Of a stretch of DNA of 64,000 bases, positions 47,256-55,641 are shown piece after piece. Source of the stretch: Trebonia sp963836195 (GTDB lineage: Bacteria; Actinomycetota; Actinomycetes; Streptosporangiales; Streptosporangiaceae). Under the pieces are notes generated by a model. It worked only from the letters and a program-made list of their open reading frames with translations, made no database searches and had not been told where the DNA came from. Where the stretch lies: assembly GCA_963836195.1 (NCBI GenBank), contig CAWIIX010000007.1, forward strand, positions 62,001 to 126,000, written 5' to 3'. The position numbers and the translations under genes are program-made. Numbering within the stretch: position 1 is the first letter of the stretch; every line of letters starts with the position of its first letter.

Positions 47256-47477
47256 TGGAAGATATCCTCGAGGCTGTCGGCGATGGTGGTGTCCCTCCTC
47301 ATCAAGGATGGCCTGATAGCGGGAAGTGACCTCTAGGCTGCCGTGTCCCGCTCGCTGCCGGATGCGGCCGAGGTCGGCGTGCTTATCCACTGCCCAGGAG
47401 ATGCCGGTGTGGCGCGCGTTGTAAGGGGTGAACTCCTCCGGAAGTCCCGCCAGCTGTTCGTCCGGCCCGTCGCAGTC
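47256..47477 (-). pseudogene. Tyrosine recombinase (integrase) C-terminal remnant
   Basis: About 74 codons with the catalytic C-terminal half of a phage-type integrase: FTPYNARHTGISWAV (box II arginine), then ADLGRIRQRAGHGSLEVTSR with the GH histidine and the nucleophile Tyr in SRYQAIL. The N-terminal core-binding domain and box I are missing, and the fragment abuts an RHS fragment on the other strand. A GTG at 47390 gives a longer open frame, but downstream residues are not integrase-like. It is evidence that the island was an integrative element. Confidence 0.7.
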
Positions 47478-47487
47478 AGCCGAGTCC

Positions 47488-47685
47488 GGCGCCGCAGCCG
47501 GCTACTGGGAGCAGTACACCTACAACAACGAGAACGACATGACGCAGGAGGCCTCCACCCCCACGTCCGGCGCCGCCGTCACGACCACCGACGGGTACGC
47601 CCCCGCGAAGTCGGCCCAACCGCACGCTGTCTCCGCCCAAACCGTCACCACCTCCGCAGGCAGCACCACCACGAATTACGGATAG
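47488..47685 (+). pseudogene. RHS/YD-repeat protein fragment
   Basis: The frame encodes AGYWEQYTYNNENDMTQEAS, then TTTDGYAPAKSAQPHAVS and a terminal TTTNYG before TAG. YTYNxxNxMT is the YD/RHS repeat pattern, and the following block matches the spacing of a second repeat. Only about 65 residues remain. RHS proteins carry polymorphic toxin tips, in keeping with the other remnants here. Confidence 0.65.
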
Positions 47686-47717
47686 CGCTTGAGGCTAAGA
47701 CGCAATCTGGACTGCTC

Positions 47718-47906
47718 GTGATCGAAGTCGATCAACTGATTTATTCACCGGCCGACTATCAGCCAGAAGGTGCAGAGATAGCTATCATCTGCTGGATCTG
47801 CGAAGAATTCGAAGTTTCTTCGCCCATTAAGGATGTTGTGTACAACAGAGAAAAAAATAAATACACAGTATCATACAAATTAGAGGGCCAAGACTGGGCC
47901 GCCTAG
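47718..47906 (+). CDS. Small low-GC ORF in the island
   Basis: A frame open from 47685, with GTG 47718 the first plausible start (62 residues: VIEVDQLIYSPADYQPEGAE ... KYTVSYKLEGQDWAA). It is AT-rich compared with the chromosome and shows a beta-strand-rich acidic pattern of the sort seen in small immunity proteins, but I do not recognise the family. It may be the 3' part of a longer gene. Short, so support is limited. Confidence 0.45.
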   Translation: MIEVDQLIYSPADYQPEGAEIAIICWICEEFEVSSPIKDVVYNREKNKYTVSYKLEGQDWAA

Positions 47907-48017
47907 GCTTCGGAGGCACGCTTTATTGGTCCCGCGGCCCTCGGTGACGACCTGAACTGCGAGATACGTCCCGGATCTGGATAGGGACGCACTTTGGCCA
48001 GGGAGTCAGGCTGTCTC

Positions 48018-48098
48018 GAACTGTTCCACGTCGCCGACGACCCGGCCGAGGTGCTCAAGATCATCAAGACCGCGCACGCCGGAATGTCGCGGAAATAG
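48018..48098 (+). repeat. Right flank repeat of the LOG-site island
   Basis: Duplicate of the LOG 3' end (encoding ELFHVADDPAEVLKIIKTAH plus AGMSRK and TAG). Sequence just upstream (48000-48017) does not resemble the LOG gene. It ends two bases before the chorismate mutase stop, where the chromosome resumes. Confidence 0.85.
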
Positions 48099-48100
48099 CG

Positions 48101-48418
48101 CTACTCGGCCGCCGACGTCTGGAGCTTTCTGTGGTGCCGGACGACTTCATCGATGATGAAGGTCATGAACGTCTCCGCGAACCCCGGATCAAGCCGCGCT
48201 TCCTCGGCCAGCGAACGGAGCCGTGAAATCTGGGCGGCCTCGCGCTGCGGGTCGGTGGCCGGCAGCCCGTGCTTGGCCTTCAGCCGCCCGACCTGCTGCG
48301 TGCACTTGAATCTCTCCGCCAGCAGGTGCACGATCGCCGCGTCGAGGTTGTCGATGCTGGCCCTGAGGTCAAGCAGCTGATCATGCGGTTCGCGCGGGGC
48401 TGAGTCCTCGTCTGTCAT
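48101..48418 (-). CDS. Chorismate mutase, AroQ type
   Basis: A 105-residue helical protein: LLDLRASIDNLDAAIVHLLA, ERFKCTQQVGRLKAKHGLPA, DPQREAAQISRLRSLAEEA and TFIIDEVVRHHRKLQ. This is the AroQ fold with the substrate-binding Arg near residue 19 and the conserved R/K positions of helices 1 and 2. It converts chorismate to prephenate in Phe/Tyr synthesis. It ends next to the right flank repeat of the island and is divergent from the DivIVA-like gene. Confidence 0.9.
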   Translation of the reverse strand: MTDEDSAPREPHDQLLDLRASIDNLDAAIVHLLAERFKCTQQVGRLKAKHGLPATDPQREAAQISRLRSLAEEARLDPGFAETFMTFIIDEVVRHHRKLQTSAAE

Positions 48419-48498
48419 GCGCCCAGATTATTGGCCCCGGCCCGCCTGCCACGGAGCCGGGCGCGACGCAGGGCGCCGTTTCATGGCACGATTCGTAT

Positions 48499-48882
48499 GT
48501 GCCTGTTCTCATGGTGGTCCTCATCGTCGCCGTCCTGGCGGTGGTGACGCTCGTCGCCACGGGGCGCGGCGGCGAGCTGTCGGTCGAGCGGAACGACTAT
48601 CGCGAGCTCGAGCTCGGGCCGGTCTCCGCGACTGACATCGCCCTGCTGCGCCCGCCGATGGCGCTGTGGGGCTACAACATGCAGGCGACCGATGAGGCGC
48701 TGGACCGGATCGCCGCGTCGATCCGCGACCGCGACGTCCGCATCGTGGCGCTCGAGCAGCTGGTCACCGACCTCAGCCGGGAGCCTGCCGCGCAGCCGCT
48801 GAGCAGCCCGTACGGGGCGCCGCGGCACCGCCGGGCGCCGTTCGACCCCGCGCCGCCGCCGCCGGAGCAGTCGCATGACTGA
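48499..48882 (+). CDS. Small membrane protein with DivIVA-like segment
   Basis: A 127-residue protein from GTG 48499. One N-terminal membrane span (VLMVVLIVAVLAVVTLVATG) is followed by LLRPPMALWGYNMQATDEAL and DRIAASIRDRDVRIVALEQL, the short DivIVA-like pattern with a predicted coiled coil, and a Pro-rich tail. It overlaps tag by eight bases. A gene of this kind precedes tagA in mycobacteria. Probably peripheral to cell-wall growth; role unproven. Confidence 0.75.
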   Translation: MPVLMVVLIVAVLAVVTLVATGRGGELSVERNDYRELELGPVSATDIALLRPPMALWGYNMQATDEALDRIAASIRDRDVRIVALEQLVTDLSREPAAQPLSSPYGAPRHRRAPFDPAPPPPEQSHD

Positions 48883-49498
48883 CGCGCCGGGTGAGCCCGC
48901 CGCGCTGGGGAAGGGCGCTGTGGCCGGCCCCGACGGCCGACTCCGCTGTCCGTGGGGCCTGAGCGCGCCCGACTACGTGGCCTACCACGACATCGAGTGG
49001 GGACGCCCGGTCCGGGGCGACCGGCTGATCTTCGAGCGGCTCAGCCTCGAGGCCTTCCAGTCCGGCCTGTCCTGGCTGACGATCTTGCGCAAGCGGGAGA
49101 ACTTCAGGCGGGCGTTCGCCGACTTCGACCTCGAGGCGGTCGCCGCCTTCGGCGAGGACGACGTGGCCCGGCTGCTGGCCGACGCGGGCATCGTCAGGAA
49201 CCGGGCCAAGATCCGCGCCGCCATCAACAACGCCCGCGCCGCCCTCGAGCTCAAGGAGGGCCTCAGCGACCTGTTCTGGGGCTACGCCAACCCGCCGTCC
49301 GCCCCCGCCCCGGTCACCGGGGCCGACGTCCCCCCGCAGACACAAGCGTCGAAACAGCTGGCCAAGGAGCTGCGCGCCCGCGGCTTCGTGTTCACCGGCC
49401 CGGTCACCGTCTACGCCGCGATGCAGGCCTGCGGCCTGGTCAACGACCACCTGGCCGCGTGTTTCGCCCGTGACAACAATATTGATTCAAATCAGTAA
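48875..49498 (+). CDS. tag: DNA-3-methyladenine glycosylase I
   Basis: A 207-residue base-excision repair enzyme that removes 3-methyladenine. Typical Tag sequence: RCPWGLSAPDYVAYHDIEWG (zinc Cys and conserved Trp), FERLSLEAFQSGLSWLTILR and KRENFRRAF, and near the end ELRARGFVFTGPVTVYAAMQ followed by CGLVNDHLAACF with Cys/His zinc ligands. It overlaps the DivIVA-like gene, consistent with co-transcription. Confidence 0.94.
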   Translation: MTDAPGEPAALGKGAVAGPDGRLRCPWGLSAPDYVAYHDIEWGRPVRGDRLIFERLSLEAFQSGLSWLTILRKRENFRRAFADFDLEAVAAFGEDDVARLLADAGIVRNRAKIRAAINNARAALELKEGLSDLFWGYANPPSAPAPVTGADVPPQTQASKQLAKELRARGFVFTGPVTVYAAMQACGLVNDHLAACFARDNNIDSNQ

Positions 49499-49536
49499 CG
49501 CCACGAAATCGGGCTAGGCGTGTCAGAATACCCCGC

Positions 49537-50289
49537 ATGGCCCAGGCAGACCCTGACATCGCCGCGCTGTTTGCGCCGTTGCGGCCGGCGCAGGCGTCCG
49601 ACGTCGTGCTCCGCGAGGCGCGCGAGATACTCGCCCACCTGCGCAGGCCGATCGACGCCGAGCTCTGGGGCTCCGACATCATCGGCGCGCTGTCCGGCGG
49701 CGGCGTCAACGGCGCCGACGGCGGCGCCGTGCAGGACGTCATGGCCGAGCTGACCGCCTCGCTGGTCCCCGCCGCCGAGCAGAGCGCGACCCCCGAGGCG
49801 CTCGCGCTGCTGCGGATCCTCGCCGCGATCGGCTCGCCCGCGCTCACGACAGCGGCGGCCGCGGCGGCCGAGCGGGTCACCGCGAGCGGCGTGACCGACC
49901 CGGACTGGGCGGCCGTCATCGGCTCGCCCACGGTCGGGAGGTGCTGGCACTACGGTGACGTCGGCGGCCGCCAGGAGTCGATCACCGTGAGCTTCGGCTA
50001 CGGCGACGCCGAGCACGCCCTGTCGGTGCTGATCGACCACGGCCAGGGCGGCAAGATCAAGGACGCGTGGGTCGATGACGCCGAGGGCCTGCTCGACAAG
50101 ACCTGGATGGCGGCCGAGAACGACCCGCTGATCGTCTTCGAGCCGATCGAGCCCGCCGACGCCCGCACCCGGCTGGAGAACGCCGTCGCCGCGGGCGAGT
50201 GCCCCGGCAAGCCCGACGAGGTAGACGACCTGACCGCCCACCGCGCCCTCCTTCGCGCCCGCGTCCGCTACCTGGCCACCGCCACCTGA
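49537..50289 (+). CDS. Conserved actinobacterial hypothetical protein
   Basis: A 250-residue soluble protein starting MAQADPDIAALFAPLRPAQA. The N-terminal half is helical and Ala-rich; the second half contains GRCWHYGDVGGRQESITVSF, VLIDHGQGGKIKDAWVDDA and LIVFEPIEPADARTRLEN. I believe it is a conserved protein in actinobacteria, but no function is known to me. It runs up to an 8-bp microsatellite that separates it from the convergent PHP gene. Confidence 0.7.
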   Translation: MAQADPDIAALFAPLRPAQASDVVLREAREILAHLRRPIDAELWGSDIIGALSGGGVNGADGGAVQDVMAELTASLVPAAEQSATPEALALLRILAAIGSPALTTAAAAAAERVTASGVTDPDWAAVIGSPTVGRCWHYGDVGGRQESITVSFGYGDAEHALSVLIDHGQGGKIKDAWVDDAEGLLDKTWMAAENDPLIVFEPIEPADARTRLENAVAAGECPGKPDEVDDLTAHRALLRARVRYLATAT

Positions 50290-50290
50290 G

Positions 50291-50349
50291 CAGCCACGTA
50301 GCTGCGTAGCCACGCAGCTACGCAGCCACGCAGCTACGCAGCTACGCAG
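50291..50349. repeat. 8-bp microsatellite
   Basis: Seven consecutive 8-mers of the type cagctacg, cagccacg, tagctgcg (50291-50346) fill the gap between convergent genes and include the stop codon of the PHP gene. Arms such as agctgcg and cgcagct could pair, so it may act as a terminator. Confidence 0.7.
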
Positions 50350-51629
50350 TAAGCGCGACGGTCGCCCCCAGCGGCGTCACCAGCCGGTGATAGCCGGGCC
50401 GGCCGGGTACCCGCACGACGTCGCCGACGATCCGCCGGTACGGCCCGTCCGGGTCGGCCAGCAGCAGGCCGTCCGCCCCGATGGCCGCGAACCCGCCGTC
50501 GTGCCGCAGCAGTATCGGCCCGTTGCGCGAGGCGGTGATCGCCACTCGTCCCGCGCGCAGCCCCTCGAGCACACCGGGAACACCCGAGTCGTCGTCGCAC
50601 TCCACCCACGTCGTCGGCGTGCCCAGCGGCGAATCCGACCCCGGCCGGTGCCAGTCGCTGCCGCCGACCGGGATCGCGGCCGGATCCCACGCCTGCCACC
50701 ACGACAGCGGGGTCGTCCAGGCCGGGTCGAGCCAGGACCAGTGCCAGACCTCGAGCAGCGGCGGGCGGCGCTCCATCGGGTGCAGCCAGCTGACGTCCCC
50801 CCCGAACGGGTGGTTGATCGACATCAGCCCGCCGCCCCGCTCGGCCGCCGCCAGCCACGCGTCGGCCGACGTCCTGAAGTCGATCCACCCGGTGTCGCCC
50901 AGCACCCCAGCGTGACCCCGGGAGGTCGTCACCTCCTGCCCCGGCACCAGCGTGACCCCGTAGGCGGCCGCGGCGGCGGCGAGCTCGCGGTGATGGCTGA
51001 CCGTGTTGTGGTCGGTGACGGCGAGGAAATCCAGGCCGCGCTCCACCGCCAGCAGGGCGAGCTCGGGCACGGTCAGGGCGCCGTCGGAGTGCACCGTGTG
51101 CGCATGCAGGTCACCCGCCAGCCACGTCCGCCCCGGCGCCGCGGGCAGCGACCGCCGTGCGGGCCGCTCCCCCGGGGCGGGCGGCACCTCCGGCCCCCAG
51201 GTGTCAACTACCACCCCGTCAGCCGCCACCCCGCCGACCAGCACCCCGTCCGCGGCCAGCGCCTCAGCCACCCGGCCCGCCCAGCCCGCCCCGCCGACCA
51301 CCTCCGCCGTCACCTCGTACCGCACGCCCGAGGCCGGCACCTTGTACAGCCCGATCGCCACCTGCCACAACCCGGCCACGACCTCGCCCGCCAGGTACCC
51401 GGGGGTGGCCCCGACCGGGGAGATCACGAACGACGACCGCGCGCCCCCCGACCAGCCGGCGAAGCCCAGCGGCCCGAAGCACCCGAGGTCGAGGATCGCG
51501 CCCGCCGTCGCGCGCGTAGGAGAGCGTCACCCGCAGCGCCGCCGTCCCGGCCGGGACCTCGACCGGCAGGTAGTGCCACGGCGAGGCCATCATGTCCTCG
51601 ATCGTCCAAGTCCCCGCGTGCCTGATCAC
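50342..51629 (-). pseudogene. PHP-domain (CehA/McbA-like) phosphoesterase, frameshifted
   Basis: The main frame (50342 to 51427 and upstream) encodes a PHP metalloesterase: WLAGDLHAHTVHSDGALTVP, LAVTDHNTVSHHRELAAAA, LVPGQEVTTSRGHAG, GGLMSINHPFGGD and IPVGGSDWHRPGSD, the full set of His/Asp/Glu metal ligands. The N-terminus (MIRHAGTWTIEDMMASPWHY, then VEVPAGTAALRVTLSYARD) is in another frame from 51629; at about 51505 the sense passes to GAILDLGCFGPLGFAGWSGG. One base inserted or lost there explains it. If the gene starts inside the second frame the esterase could still be made without its N-terminal strand domain. Confidence 0.75.
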
Positions 51630-51786
51630 GGCCCATGCTCCATCTGATCAGCTCGAGCCCGCCCGAGGGAAAGCAGCGCCGCCGGCGAAACCGAGATGAC
51701 GTCGCGTCCCGCCCGGTGCTAGGGTTTTGAGCTTCGCTCTCAATCGCCGAGCCCACGCCCATCCGCACCTTTCAGGGGGTTCACCC

Positions 51787-54077
51787 ATGCCCGCCGACGC
51801 CGGGCCAGCGGCCGCCAAGCCCGCCAGCAAGAACAAGAGCAGCCAGAACAAAAGCAGCCAGAACAAGAGCAGCCAGAACAAGACCAACGAGGCACCGAGG
51901 ACGGCGTCATCGCCGCCGAGCGCGCCCACCTGGCCCGCTCGCGCGAGTTCCTCCACCTGATGCGCGAGAACGCCCTCGAGCTCGCCAAGAACCCGATGGC
52001 GGGCGACCGCGTCTCGCTCGAGTACCTCAAGGCCGACCTGTACCGCCGGGCCGAGGCGCTCAAGGACCTGCCGGACGCGCCCCTGTTCTTCGGCCGCCTC
52101 GACTACAGCGAGCTGGCCCGCAAGGACGAGGACTTCGCAGGGGCCGACTTCCACATCGGCCGCCGCCACGTGCACGACCCCGAGGGCACCCCGGTCGTGC
52201 TCGACTGGCGCGCCCCCGTATCGAGGCCGTTCTACCGCGCCAGCCAGCCCGAGCCCATGGGCCTGACCCTCAGGCGAAGGTTCGGTTTCGCCGGCGGCGC
52301 GCTCACCGCCTACGAAGACGAACGGTTCAAGAGCAACGAAGAGGTAGCAGCCGCCCCGGTCCGTTCGGAAGAAAACGACTTTCAGCCCACCAGCAACCTG
52401 CTGATCAACGAGATCGAGCGCCCGCGATCCGGCCCGATGCGCGACATCGTCGCCACGATCCAGCCCGAGCAGGACGACATCGTCCGGGCGGGCGCGGCGA
52501 CGACCGTGTGCGTGCAGGGCGCGCCCGGCACCGGGAAGACCGCGGTCGGCCTGCACCGGGTGGCGTACCTGCTCTACGCGCACAAGGAGCAGGTGACCAG
52601 GCGCGGCGTGGTCGTCGTGGGACCGAACCTCGCCTTCCTCTCCTACATCAGGAACGTGCTGCCCGCGCTCGGCGAGCTCGACGTCACTCAGACCACGGTG
52701 GCCGACCTGGTGGCGACCACGCCCGTCCGCGGCGCCGACACCGACGAGGCGGCCATGGTCAAGGGCGACGCGCGGATGGCGGAGCTGCTGCGCGACGTCC
52801 TGTGGGCGTCGATCAAGCCCCCCGCGGAGGCGCTCGTCCTCAGCCGGGGATCGCGCCGGCTGCGGGTCCCCGCGCACGAGATCGAGGAGCTCGCCCGGGA
52901 GCTGCGCGATCGCGGCGTCCGCTACGGCACCGGCCGCGAGCTCCTCGCGCACCGGATCGCGCACGTGATCCTGCTCCAGCTCGAGGCGGCGGGCGAGACC
53001 TGCGACGACCGCACCCACGACTCGGTCCGCCGCTCCGCGCCGGTCCGCAAGTGCGTGGACGAGGTCTGGCCGAAGGTGGATCCGAAGCGTCTGGTCTTCA
53101 CCGTGCTCTCAGATCAAAATCAGCTTCTATCGAACGGTCCCGGCCGGCTCTCACCCGCCGAACGAGACCTCATCCGCTGGCCGAAGGTCCCCCGCGGCCT
53201 CGCCACCGCCCCCTGGACCCGCGCCGACCAGGTGCTGATCGACGAGGCGGCCGATCTCGTCGAGCGCACGCCGTCGATCGCCCACGTGGTGGTGGACGAG
53301 GCCCAGGACCTCTCGCCGATGGAGGTGCGGGCGATCGGGCGGCGGTGCGCGACCGGGGCCGCGACCGTGCTCGGCGACATCGCCCAGGGCACCACCCCGT
53401 GGGCGGCGACCTCGTGGCCCGAGCTGCTGCGGCACCTGGGCAAGCCCGACGCGGCCGTGCGCGAGCTCGACGTGGGCTACCGGGTGCCGAGGCAGATCCT
53501 CGACTACGCCTCCCGGCTGCTGCCCTCGATCGCCCCCAGCCTCGCCCCGGCCCGGTCGCTGCGGGCCGACCCGGCCGCGCTCTCCGTGGTCCAGGTGGCC
53601 GAGGGCGAACTCGGCGCCTGGGTGGCGGCCGGCTGCGCGACCGCTCTCGAGCGCCCGGGGTCGGTCGCCGTGATCTGCGCCGACGCCCAGGTGCCGGAGG
53701 TCTCGACCGCGCTCGCCGCCGCCGGGCTGGCCTGCAGCGTCCTCGGCGCCCCCGAGCCTCCGCCAGGCGAAATGCCCGGCGACGGCCGTTTGGCAATCGT
53801 GCCGGTCACGCTGGCCAAGGGCCTTGAGTTCGACCACGTGGTGCTGGTCGAACCGGGCCGGATCGCCACCGGCGAGGCCTATGGCCTGCGGCGACTTTAC
53901 GTCGCGCTTACCCGCGCGGTATCGCGGCTCACGGTATTTCACGCAGAGCCCCTGCCGGCCGAGCTTCTATTACGTAGTATTAAACGGGCCGGGTTATTCC
54001 GGCCTATCCGGGCATTTTCGCCAGGCGCGTTGCGCGGTCGGCGGGGTGGCGGCATCCTGAGGGGATCGATACGCTAA
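51787..54077 (+). CDS. HelD-like superfamily I ATPase, N-terminal frameshift
   Basis: A UvrD/HelD-like motor that strips stalled RNA polymerase from DNA. ATG 51787 has a strong ggggg site but its frame breaks near 51900; the main frame (51960-54077, 705 codons) starts only at MRENALELAKNPMAGDRVSL, with upstream homologous residues (GVIAAERAHLARSREFLHL) also in that frame. Walker A is GAPGTGKTAVGLH at about 52521, Walker B VVVDEAQDLSPMEVRA at about 53290, then VTLAKGLEFDHVVLVEPG and YVALTRAVSRLTVFH. Between them lie two embedded cgaacggtcc elements. A KSSQN tandem repeat sits at the N-terminus. Confidence 0.8.
52354..52386 (-). repeat. cgaacggtcc element copy inside the helicase gene (a)
   Basis: Minus strand reads gctgaaagtcgttttcttcc followed by gaacggaccgggg. 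In the gene it encodes PVRSEENDFQP, in the variable stretch between KSNEEVAAA and LLINEIERPR. Confidence 0.5.
53112..53150 (+). repeat. cgaacggtcc element copy inside the helicase gene (b)
   Basis: gatcaaaatcagcttctat followed by cgaacggtcccggccggctc, the closest match to the copy that forms the typA terminator. It encodes DQNQLLSNGPGRL, in the linker before AERDLIRWPKVPRG. Confidence 0.65.
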
Positions 54078-54114
54078 GTCCCGGGAAAACTACGATCAGT
54101 AACGGTGATGTTCG

Positions 54115-54411
54115 GTGGAAGCCAACCGCAATCATGCTGCGGCAACCGTCTACCTCGACAAACTGGCCGAGGAACTTACTAACCGGGGCCTCCAGGCCTG
54201 GATCATGGCGCCCCCAGGGCGGGTGCCGAGCGTGTACATCACGAACCCGGCCGCGCGGGCGCTCGAGGAGAGCGTCTACGCCGACCGGGGCAAGGACGGG
54301 CTCTTCTGGTACTGGTGGTCATGGGCGGAGCGGATCGCCATCGCCGACGACCTCGACGCCGCCGCCACCGCCATTACCCGGGTTCTCTCGGTCCCGCGCG
54401 GCCGCGACTAG
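54115..54411 (+). CDS. Small hypothetical protein
   Basis: A 98-residue protein from GTG 54115: VYLDKLAEELTNRGLQAWIM, VYITNPAARALEESVYADRG and a Trp-rich DGLFWYWWSWAERIAIADD. It follows the helicase gene by 37 bases on the same strand. The short tandem Trp stretch and the lack of a membrane span suggest a soluble protein; function unknown. Confidence 0.65.
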   Translation: MEANRNHAAATVYLDKLAEELTNRGLQAWIMAPPGRVPSVYITNPAARALEESVYADRGKDGLFWYWWSWAERIAIADDLDAAATAITRVLSVPRGRD

Positions 54412-54482
54412 CGGGTGCTGTTCTCAGCCCGAAATGTCTCAACCTGAGATTCAGGCATAAGACAACGCATTTCACTTCGTCA

Positions 54483-54929
54483 TCAGGTGCTAGTAGCGGT
54501 CGTCGGCATTCCGGGAAAGGCGACCGTGCTGCCGCCCCAGGCCAGCGCCCGATTCGCGGGCGGCTGCATCGCCAGCGCGCCAAACGACCTCAGCGTTCGG
54601 TCGGTGACGGCCACCACCGCCAGGTAGGCCCGGGTGACGCCGTCCTCGAGGGCGACCGCGAGCCGCGCCGCCGAGACCTCGCCGGTGACCGCGAACGGGA
54701 GCTGATAGGCCGGGCTGGCGGCGACCGGGGTCGCGCCCAGCTTCACCAGCATCGCCTCCAGGGTGTCGCGAGCCTCCTGGTGCGCGAGCCAGTCGGCCCG
54801 CGCGAGCGTCTCCGCGCGGCCGGTGACCAGGGCGCCCACGATGCCGTAGCCGTAGACGGCCGCGTGCTCGGCCGCCAGGGCGCGCTGCAGGGCCGCGACG
54901 TCGGCCGCCTTGGCTGACGCGGGCTTCAC
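54483..54929 (-). CDS. DUF4439 ferritin-like protein
   Basis: A 148-residue helical protein from GTG 54929 (VKPASAKAADVAALQRALAA). The ferritin-like four-helix arrangement is indicated by LQRALAAEHAAVYGYGIVGA, ARADWLAHQEARDTLEAMLV and VALEDGVTRAYLAVVAVTD, with Glu/His positions suitable for metal. Its start overlaps the stop of the upstream lipoprotein gene (GTGA), so the pair is translationally coupled and likely works together. Substrate or metal role unknown. Confidence 0.8.
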   Translation of the reverse strand: MKPASAKAADVAALQRALAAEHAAVYGYGIVGALVTGRAETLARADWLAHQEARDTLEAMLVKLGATPVAASPAYQLPFAVTGEVSAARLAVALEDGVTRAYLAVVAVTDRTLRSFGALAMQPPANRALAWGGSTVAFPGMPTTATST

Positions 54930-55432
54930 GAACCCGCCCCGCCCGGCGCGATCCGGCCGGCCAGCGCCGTCGCGTGGGTCGCCTCGGAGGTGGCGATCGA
55001 CGCGTAGAGCTGCGCCAGCGACGGGGCGGCGCCGGCCATCCGGCCGAGCATCGCGCCGACCGCGGCCTGCTCGGCGTCCCGCAGCTGGGTGAGCGCGGCC
55101 GCGGCGGTGGCGCCGACCGCGGGCCGGGCCGTCACCGTGTCGGGCGCCTTCCTGCCCGGCGGCTCGACGACCCGGGCGCGCAGCCCGGTCAGGTGCGCCC
55201 GGTGCTCGGCCAGCAGCGGGGCGAGCGTCGGCCTGAGGCCGGAATACTCGGCCATGGTCTTGTTGTATATCCAGATCAGGTTCAGCTCGGCGGTCACGGC
55301 CCGCAGCAGCGTCTGCGTCTGCGGGGCCACCGGCGGCGGGCCGCTCAGCACGGCCGGGCCCTTGCACGCGCTCAACGCGAGAAACAGCGGCAACGTCGTA
55401 GGCGACGCGGCGAGCAACTGACGCCTTGACAG
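54926..55432 (-). CDS. Secreted lipoprotein, ferritin-like partner
   Basis: About 168 residues from ATG 55432 (MLSRRQLLAASPTTLPLFLA). A twin-arginine-like RRQ start and a lipobox LSAC mark a lipidated exported protein; mature residues start CKGPAVLSGPPPVAPQ. The rest is helical: LLRAVTAELNLIWIYNKTMA, LAPLLAEHRAHLTGLRARV and LTQLRDAEQAAVGAMLGRMA, with Glu/His pairs like those in ferritin-like domains. It is coupled to the DUF4439 gene. The pair may bind metal or protect the envelope; this is inference. Confidence 0.75.
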   Translation of the reverse strand: MSRRQLLAASPTTLPLFLALSACKGPAVLSGPPPVAPQTQTLLRAVTAELNLIWIYNKTMAEYSGLRPTLAPLLAEHRAHLTGLRARVVEPPGRKAPDTVTARPAVGATAAAALTQLRDAEQAAVGAMLGRMAGAAPSLAQLYASIATSEATHATALAGRIAPGGAGS

Positions 55433-55641
55433 CATAGGCTCTAAGCATGCCACGTCACTGATGGTGGCACGGCGCGCTGCTCCCGGGTCGGCGCGTCGCT
55501 ACTGCGGCCGACGTGGCGGGCGGGTTTAGCGCCGCTACGCGTTGGCGGCGGTACGCTGCGTCCGTGGCCTATACGCTGGACCTGCGAATATATAAGCCTA
55601 GGTGATAGTGGGTTCGGGGACTCGCGGACGAGGAGGTCGAG

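Noticed and set aside
51895..51962. Programmed frameshift in the HelD-like gene
   Set aside because: No slippery heptamer or downstream structure is evident. A single-base indel, as in several other genes here, is simpler.
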